Assembly: GCA_002343825.1 (NCBI GenBank)
Contig: DDSL01000113.1
Location: forward strand, 15,924 to 27,787
Reading direction: 5' to 3'
Length of the DNA: 11,864 bases
Origin: Chthonomonas sp. UBA2391
GTDB lineage: Bacteria; Armatimonadota; Fimbriimonadia; Fimbriimonadales; Fimbriimonadaceae
Under the pieces are notes generated by a model. The model saw nothing but the letters and a program-made list of their open reading frames with translations, made no database searches and had not been told where the DNA came from. Positions 8,037 through 11,864 of the stretch are shown piece after piece. Made by a program: the position numbers and the translations under genes. Within the stretch, counting starts at the first letter, position 1; every line of letters begins with the position of its first letter.

Positions 8037-8046
8037 AAAGGAGGAG
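8037..8046 (+). promoter_or_regulatory. Shine-Dalgarno site fixing the NlpC/P60 start
   Basis: AAAGGAGGAG ends six bases before the ATG at 8053. It is the strongest ribosome-binding site in the window and argues against the longer reading frame that begins at 7930. Confidence 0.85.
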
Positions 8047-8052
8047 CCCTTT

Positions 8053-9405
8053 ATGATGAGGACACTAGCCTTATGGGCCTGCTTGCTAATGGCGAGTTTG
8101 GTTTTCGGCAACGAGTACCGGGTACAGAAAGGCGATACAGTTGAAAAGATCGCCAACAAGCTGGGAGTACCCGCCAGCGAAATTAGGAAGGCAAATCCAG
8201 GTCTGAAAGAGACCCGGATGCAGATTGGACAGAAACTCAACATTCCGTCCAAGAAGAAAACGAGCAAGACTAGCAATCGGTCTTCGCGGACGACCGCATC
8301 GCAACCCAAGTCCAACCGACCTACGACCAGCTACACGGTCAAAAGTGGGGACAACAACTGGGACCTTGCGAGACGATTTAATATCTCCGTGGGAGAACTC
8401 AGCGCCCTCAATGGCGGCCGAGACCTCACGAATCTTCGCCCCGGGCAAAAGATCAATGTCCCCGGAAGAGCGACGCAAACGACGGCCAAGAAGCCGGCGA
8501 CCAAGCCTGCAGCAAAGCCCACCGTGGCGAGTGCTAAGGCTCCGGCAAAGCCCGCAACCCCCACGAAGCCCGCAGTCGCACTGGCCAAGATCAGCGGTGA
8601 TTTCGCCCGGATCAACGTGGATTCTGCCACTCTCCGCAAGCTCCCCAAGACGAGCGCGGGACGAGTGAGCACGGTTTCGCGAAACCAAGTCGGCAAGATC
8701 ATCGATCGACGGCCCGAGTGGTACGAGCTCCGATTCCCGAGCGGTACCAAGGGTTGGGTGCGGGGAGATCTCGTTGCTGAAGCCAACGCCGATCAGGTGA
8801 CCGCTTTCAATGCGGCAGTCAGCCGGGTTGAGGAGCAACGCCGGCGTCAAGCTCTCGCCCGAGCCGAGAAGGCGAAGGAACGAGGCAACCGCGTCGCGGT
8901 TTCGGATTCGGGTTCGGCGAGCGGAGTTGTGGCCGATGCCAAGGAACTCCTCGGCACCCGTTATGTCTGGGGTGGCACCTCGCGCGGTGGTTTCGACTGC
9001 AGCGGCTTCGTTCTCTACGTCATGCGGAAGTCCGGTATCCGACTCCCGCGAACCAGCATCGAGCAGTCCCGAGTCGGGACCTTCGTTTCTCGAGGCGATC
9101 TCCGCACCGGCGATCTGGTCTTCTTCAACACCCGAGGAAGCCGCATCAGCCACGTCGGGATTTATCTTGGTGACGGAAAGTTCATCCACGCCAGCAGCGG
9201 CGGCGGGCGCGTCCGAATCGACTCGCTCTCGGCCCGCTACTACAACTCACGCTACGTGACCGCTCGACGAGTGGGAAACTTCGACAGCGTGAGCAAGGCC
9301 GTGGAGGAAGTTCAACGCGAACTCGAAGAGGCCGGTGAATTGCCGACCCCTGCGAGTGAGCCGGAACTCCGGACTCGATCGGGAACCGACGAAATTCTGA
9401 AGTAA
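8053..9405 (+). CDS. Secreted LysM-LysM-SH3-NlpC/P60 peptidoglycan endopeptidase
   Basis: This 450-aa exported cell-wall hydrolase is predicted to cut stem peptides of peptidoglycan. Order of parts: signal peptide (1-19, hydrophobic LALWACLLMASLVFG, likely cut before NEYRV); LysM 1 (22-65, YRVQKGDT start, LNIP end); Ser/Thr/Lys-rich spacer; LysM 2 (93-137, SYTVKSGD start, INVP end); Lys-Pro-Ala repeat linker (about 141-180); SH3-like domain (about 183-243, with WYELRF and GWVRGDLV); a charged helix (about 253-283); and an NlpC/P60 domain (about 292-409). The catalytic Cys316 sits in FDCSGFV, with His367 in SHVGIYLGDG and a third polar position at His379. All catalytic residues are present. 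The two LysM domains should bind glycan strands. The ATG is fixed by a strong Shine-Dalgarno site. Cys10 is not in a convincing lipobox, so a lipoprotein is unlikely. A strong terminator follows, so this is a single-gene transcription unit. Confidence 0.93.
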   Translation: MMRTLALWACLLMASLVFGNEYRVQKGDTVEKIANKLGVPASEIRKANPGLKETRMQIGQKLNIPSKKKTSKTSNRSSRTTASQPKSNRPTTSYTVKSGDNNWDLARRFNISVGELSALNGGRDLTNLRPGQKINVPGRATQTTAKKPATKPAAKPTVASAKAPAKPATPTKPAVALAKISGDFARINVDSATLRKLPKTSAGRVSTVSRNQVGKIIDRRPEWYELRFPSGTKGWVRGDLVAEANADQVTAFNAAVSRVEEQRRRQALARAEKAKERGNRVAVSDSGSASGVVADAKELLGTRYVWGGTSRGGFDCSGFVLYVMRKSGIRLPRTSIEQSRVGTFVSRGDLRTGDLVFFNTRGSRISHVGIYLGDGKFIHASSGGGRVRIDSLSARYYNSRYVTARRVGNFDSVSKAVEEVQRELEEAGELPTPASEPELRTRSGTDEILK

Positions 9406-9436
9406 CTTCCGCTTGTTCACGCTTTTGTGAAGGACT

Positions 9437-9480
9437 GCGCCCCGAGCCAGAGAACCTGGTTCGGGGCGCTTTTCTCTTTC
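9437..9480 (+). terminator. Strong Rho-independent terminator after the NlpC/P60 gene
   Basis: A 14-bp stem (9437-9450 with 9456-9469, all Watson-Crick except one G-U pair) with a five-base loop is followed by TTTTCTCTTTC. It lies 31 bases after the stop at 9405 and separates this gene from the phosphatase downstream. Confidence 0.93.
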
Positions 9481-9514
9481 TGCCGAGTAATCTCGGGTCG
9501 GTCAAGCGTCTGGA

Positions 9515-10345
9515 ATGCAGCCCATGGATGAAATCACCGCCGAATACACCACCGAACAATTGGTTCCACCTCCGCCCCTTAGGTGGATCCCCAGAGTGAC
9601 GGTCGCGGCCAAGACGGATCTGGGGCGCGTCCGCGAAAACAACGAGGACAAGTTCGAATTCTTGCTCGCTGAGGATCCAGCCCAATTGGCCGCGAAAGGA
9701 CATGTCTTCGTCGTCTGTGATGGAATGGGTGGCCATGCAGCGGGCCAGATCGCCAGCGAACTCGCGGCCAAGACCTTCATCGACGTCTACCTCTCCCATC
9801 TCGGCACCGAGGCGGATATCAGCGTGCGCCAGGCGGTGGGTGCGGCCAATCGGCTGGTGAGCGATGTCGCGAGGACGATTCCTGGGCGGGGCGGCATGGG
9901 AACCACGCTCTCGGCTTTGGTCCTTGTTCAGAATGAAGCGATCATTGCCCAGGTGGGCGATTCTCGCGTTTATCGATTGCGAGACAACAACCTGGAGCTC
10001 CTCACGACCGACCATACTTGGTGTGAAGAGCAGATCCGGCTGGGCAACCTAACCCCCGAGGAGGCCGAGACGCACCAGTACCGGCACGTGCTAACCCGAG
10101 CGATCGGGGCGGACATTGGGCCCGGGCCCGATGTTTTGGCCCACGCACTCAGGGCCGGGGATCTCTTCTTACTCTGTAGCGATGGAGTGATGAACCACGT
10201 CTCCGATGCCGGAATCGAGGCCATCCTCCGAGAGAACTCGCCCGGGCGCGCGGCTTGGGAACTGGTGCGCTTCGCCCTCGAGGCGGGCGGGTCTGACAAC
10301 ACGACCGTGCTCATTGTACGAGTAGATGCTCTTGAGCCCGCCTGA
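9515..10345 (+). CDS. PP2C-family (PPM) protein serine/threonine phosphatase
   Basis: This 276-aa metal-dependent phosphatase is of the bacterial PrpC/Stp type, which removes phosphate from Ser/Thr residues, usually opposing Hanks-type kinases. Motifs in order: TDLGRVRENNED (34-45, metal ligand Asp45), VVCDGMGGHAAG (67-77, metal ligand Asp69), GRGGMGTTLSAL (124-135), QVGDSRVYRL (146-155), DHTWCEEQIRLG (166-177), LTRAIG (193-198), LLCSDGVMNHV (219-229, metal ligand Asp223) and GGSDNTTVLIV (258-268, Asp261). The fold looks complete, and the length is usual plus about 27 N-terminal residues with a Pro-rich patch. No membrane segment is seen, so it is cytoplasmic. The ATG at 9515 is not supported by a clear Shine-Dalgarno site; the ATG at 9524 is an equal candidate. 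The gene lies after a strong terminator, so it needs its own promoter, which I could not pick out. No kinase or FHA gene is adjacent, so its partner is unknown. Confidence 0.92.
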   Translation: MQPMDEITAEYTTEQLVPPPPLRWIPRVTVAAKTDLGRVRENNEDKFEFLLAEDPAQLAAKGHVFVVCDGMGGHAAGQIASELAAKTFIDVYLSHLGTEADISVRQAVGAANRLVSDVARTIPGRGGMGTTLSALVLVQNEAIIAQVGDSRVYRLRDNNLELLTTDHTWCEEQIRLGNLTPEEAETHQYRHVLTRAIGADIGPGPDVLAHALRAGDLFLLCSDGVMNHVSDAGIEAILRENSPGRAAWELVRFALEAGGSDNTTVLIVRVDALEPA

Positions 10346-10357
10346 GAAAGAGATCAG

Positions 10358-11116
10358 CTAGGCCAGGCCGCCGAACTTGCGGACGCGTTGCTGATAAGTC
10401 GCAACGGCTTCGACTAGCTGGTCTAGGCCAAAGTCGGGCCAGGCCACAGGGGTCACAAAGAGCTCGGCATAGGCCGCTTGCCAGATCAGGAAGTTGCTCC
10501 ACCGCATTTCCCCCGCGGTACGGATCATGAGGTCCGGCTCGGGCAGGTCGGGGTTATAGAGATTCCTAGAGACCAGCTCTTCGGTGATCTCGCTGGCGGG
10601 GGTGCCCGATTCCACTAACCGTCGGATCGCGTCTACGATCTCGGCACGGCCGCCGTAGTTCACGGCTAAGGTAAAGGTAATGCCGGTGTTGTCGCGGGTT
10701 GTCTCGATGCCGTCCAAGAGCGCCTGCCGCAAGCTTGCCGGGACTTCGTCCATTCGGCCCGCGACGCGGACCCGAACGTTGTTGCGATGCATCACGGCGA
10801 GTTCATCCCGAGCCGCGCGCTCGATGAGCTTCATCAGCCCGTCGACTTCGTCTTGCGGCCGTCGCCAGTTCTCGGCGCTGAAGGCATAAACGGTCAGGTG
10901 GCGGATCCCAAGCTCGCTGGCATTCAGCAGGACCCCGCGGAGGGTCTTGTAGCCCTCACGGTGGCCCAGAAGCCTCGCCAAGCCTCGACTCTTCGCCCAA
11001 CGGCCATTGCCATCCATGATGATGGCGACGTGCTCGGGAAGGGCGTCGAGGTCGACACCGCGCGAAGCCGCGAGCTGTTGGGTCGAGTTCAAGATTCCAG
11101 GTTCCAGGGCCGCCAC
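10358..11116 (-). CDS. uppS: Undecaprenyl diphosphate synthase (cis-prenyltransferase)
   Basis: UppS (252 aa) elongates farnesyl diphosphate with eight isopentenyl units to C55 undecaprenyl diphosphate, the lipid carrier for peptidoglycan and many surface glycans. Diagnostic motifs are IIMDGNGRWAKSRG (32-45, catalytic Asp35), GHREG (51-55), YAFSAENWRRP (77-87), NYGGR (153-157) and DLMIRTAGEMRWSNF (195-209, with Arg199, Arg205 and Ser207 that bind the diphosphate). WQAAYAELF (212-220) follows. The motif reads RTAGE...RWSNF where many homologues have RTGGE...RLSNF; the binding residues are kept. The GTG start is supported by GGAGGT nine bases upstream inside the end of frr, and only five bases separate the genes. 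About 25 residues precede the conserved PEHVAIIMDG, so there is a modest N-terminal extension. The cdsA gene, which often follows uppS, is absent here; the cluster ends facing the phosphatase gene 12 bases away. Confidence 0.96.
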   Translation of the reverse strand: MAALEPGILNSTQQLAASRGVDLDALPEHVAIIMDGNGRWAKSRGLARLLGHREGYKTLRGVLLNASELGIRHLTVYAFSAENWRRPQDEVDGLMKLIERAARDELAVMHRNNVRVRVAGRMDEVPASLRQALLDGIETTRDNTGITFTLAVNYGGRAEIVDAIRRLVESGTPASEITEELVSRNLYNPDLPEPDLMIRTAGEMRWSNFLIWQAAYAELFVTPVAWPDFGLDQLVEAVATYQQRVRKFGGLA

Positions 11117-11121
11117 CGGTT

Positions 11122-11676
11122 TTAGACCTCCATCAGTTCGGCGTCTTTGCTCTTTTGGTGGGCGTGGGCCTCTTCGACGTGCTTGTCCGTTAGCTTTTGA
11201 ATCTTGTTCTCAAAGCTCTTCAGATCGTCTTCGCTGATCTCTTTGGCTTTCTGCTTGGCCTTGGCGTGCTCGATGGCGTCCCGGCGGACGTTTCGGATGG
11301 CAACAATCCCTTGCTCAGTGCGGGCGTGGACCTGTTTGACGAGCTCCTTTCGGCGCTCTTCGGTCATCGGAGGGAAATTAAGCCGGATACAGGTCCCGTC
11401 GTTGGTGGGGGTGAGGTTCAGATCGCTCTTCAGGATTGCCTTTTCCAGCGGCCCGAGCATGTTCTTTTCGTAAGGCGTGATCTGGATCTGGCGGGGTTCG
11501 GGAATCGAGATGCTGGCGACCTGGTTGACGGGCGTTTCGGTGCCGTAGTACTCGACATGAACGCGCTCAAGGATGATGGGATTAGCGCGCCCGGTGCGGA
11601 TCGTCTGAAAGTCGTGGGCCATGACTTCGATTGCGTGTTTCATGCGCCGTTCGGCGTCTTGGTATAGCTCTTCCAT
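11122..11676 (-). CDS. frr: Ribosome recycling factor
   Basis: RRF (184 aa, the usual length is about 185) splits post-termination ribosomes together with EF-G. The sequence matches the family along its whole length: RTGRANP (27-33) in the first helix, YGTETPVNQVASI in the head domain, PEPRQIQITPYEKN, and then NDGTCIRLNFPPMTEERRKEL in the hinge and second long helix. The C-terminal part is the expected long charged helix. It starts four bases after the stop of pyrH, with GGAG at 11686-11689 lying nine bases upstream inside the pyrH end. The last codons of frr (Met-Glu-Val-stop) contain the GGAGGT ribosome-binding site of uppS. This is the conserved pyrH-frr-uppS order of many bacteria, so a single transcript is expected. 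Confidence 0.97.
   Translation of the reverse strand: MEELYQDAERRMKHAIEVMAHDFQTIRTGRANPIILERVHVEYYGTETPVNQVASISIPEPRQIQITPYEKNMLGPLEKAILKSDLNLTPTNDGTCIRLNFPPMTEERRKELVKQVHARTEQGIVAIRNVRRDAIEHAKAKQKAKEISEDDLKSFENKIQKLTDKHVEEAHAHQKSKDAELMEV
11126..11131 (-). promoter_or_regulatory. Shine-Dalgarno site of uppS inside the end of frr
   Basis: GGAGGT on the minus strand spans the last frr codons, nine bases before the GTG at 11116. It decides the GTG as the uppS start and points to coupled translation with frr. Confidence 0.75.
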
Positions 11677-11680
11677 GCTG

Positions 11681-11864
11681 TTATTCTCCGGCGAGTAGGG
11701 TTCCGACAGGCTGGCCTTGGATCGCGCTCAGCATTGCCCCCGATTGATTTAAGTCTAACACGATGACGGGTAGCGAGTGTTCCCGGCACATTGTGAACGC
11801 GGTTTGGTCCATCACGGCCAGCCGTTTGCCGAGGGCTTCGGCATAACCTAGGGTCTGATATTTG
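11681..11864 (-). CDS. pyrH: UMP kinase, C-terminal fragment (5' partial)
   Basis: The minus-strand frame from the window edge to the TAA at 11681 encodes 60 residues and belongs to a gene that continues beyond 11864. The visible part reads KYQTLGYAEALGKRLAVMDQ, then TAFTMCREHSLPVIVLDLNQ, and ends PVGTLLAGE. This is the C-terminal third-layer region of bacterial UMP kinase: the MD.TA.T.C segment, the LP.IV.(N/D)L strand, and the closing G..GT.. motif. PyrH is a hexameric cytoplasmic enzyme that phosphorylates UMP to UDP and has the amino-acid kinase fold. Directly following frr and uppS confirm the identity through the conserved gene order. Everything upstream, including the ATP-binding part, is outside the window. 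Confidence 0.93.
   Translation of the reverse strand, partial: KYQTLGYAEALGKRLAVMDQTAFTMCREHSLPVIVLDLNQSGAMLSAIQGQPVGTLLAGE

Larger units (their letters stand above)
7844..8052. other. Divergent intergenic region with inverted repeats; structured leader of the NlpC/P60 gene
   Basis: These 209 bases separate the minus-strand glycan operon from the plus-strand cell-wall hydrolase gene. Three perfect inverted repeats lie in a row: CCGCAA/TTGCGG (7934-7939 and 7942-7947), GCCGGT/ACCGGC (7949-7954 and 7961-7966, six-base loop) and GGGGG/CCCCC (7972-7976 and 7983-7987, loop tactct). A long-range pairing is possible between 7849-7856 (TTTGCGCC) and 8015-8023 (GGCGCCAAA, one bulged C). This would enclose almost the whole region, as the closing stem of a riboswitch does. 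Some segments weakly resemble the ydaO (c-di-AMP) riboswitch, a class that often precedes NlpC/P60 genes. The same stretch also holds a candidate promoter, so the repeats could instead be operators. Confidence 0.4.

Noticed and set aside
7844..8038. Extension of the first GT2 gene upstream to 8038 (65 more residues)
   Set aside because: The GT2 fold begins exactly at the Met at 7843. The added residues match nothing I recognise and would cross the intergenic region and the ribosome-binding site of the divergent gene.
7930..8052. N-terminal extension of the NlpC/P60 reading frame back to 7930
   Set aside because: It would put 41 Arg/Pro-rich residues before a good signal peptide and cover the inverted repeats. 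The ATG at 8053 has an excellent Shine-Dalgarno site six bases away.
8074..8082. Lipobox at Cys10 of the NlpC/P60 protein
   Set aside because: LWAC has Trp at the -2 position and lies too close to the N-terminus. An ordinary signal peptide cut near residue 19 fits better.
8470..8580. Lys-Pro-Ala repeats in the NlpC/P60 gene as a possible DNA repeat element
   Set aside because: The repetition is at the protein level with varied codons and fits a flexible wall-spanning linker, not a mobile or CRISPR-like repeat.
8086..9189. Long minus-strand open frame (367 codons) antisense to the NlpC/P60 gene
   Set aside because: Its composition (runs of Gly, Arg, Leu, Cys) is typical of the antisense of a GC-rich gene. 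No domain or ribosome-binding site is seen, and the plus-strand protein is unmistakable.
10346..10357. Possible bidirectional terminator between the phosphatase and uppS
   Set aside because: Only 12 bases separate the genes, and no stem followed by a T-run is visible on either strand.

Overview
The window is a dense piece of a bacterial chromosome with fairly high GC (about 60% by eye, locally near 40%). It contains nine protein-coding genes, two of them cut by the window edges. I see no tRNA, rRNA, CRISPR array, insertion sequence or phage gene. Shine-Dalgarno sites are clear for several genes. An O-antigen-ligase-type membrane protein and two surface-type glycosyltransferases suggest an envelope with a complex surface glycan, probably diderm. 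The protein flavour resembles Armatimonadota (Fimbriimonadia-like), but this is an impression and cannot be proved from the sequence alone.

Layout. (1) Positions 1-4068, plus strand: a class A penicillin-binding protein (bifunctional transglycosylase/transpeptidase, 5' end outside the window), followed after 12 bases by a class B PBP2-type transpeptidase. (2) Positions 3995-7843, minus strand: a three-gene operon with overlapping ends. In transcription order it holds a GT2 glycosyltransferase, a second GT2 glycosyltransferase, and an O-antigen-ligase-like protein with a C-terminal TPR region. Its last gene overlaps the PBP2 gene tail-to-tail by 74 bases. (3) Positions 7844-8052: a 209-base divergent intergenic region rich in inverted repeats. 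(4) Positions 8053-9405, plus strand: a secreted LysM-LysM-SH3-NlpC/P60 cell-wall hydrolase, closed by a very strong intrinsic terminator. (5) Positions 9515-10345, plus strand: a PP2C-type Ser/Thr phosphatase. (6) Positions 10358-11864, minus strand: the classic pyrH-frr-uppS cluster (UMP kinase fragment, ribosome recycling factor, undecaprenyl diphosphate synthase).

Together the window is dominated by envelope biogenesis. UppS makes the C55 lipid carrier on which peptidoglycan and many surface glycans are built. The two PBPs polymerise and cross-link peptidoglycan. The NlpC/P60 protein probably cleaves it. The GT2/ligase operon probably builds and transfers a surface polysaccharide. The PP2C phosphatase could belong to a Ser/Thr-phosphorylation circuit, but no kinase is visible here.

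I found no clearly new system. The points most worth a second look are the structured leader before the NlpC/P60 gene, which weakly resembles a c-di-AMP (ydaO) riboswitch; an Asp in place of the second catalytic Glu in the class A PBP transglycosylase; the 74-base convergent overlap; and the locally AT-richer glycosyltransferase genes.
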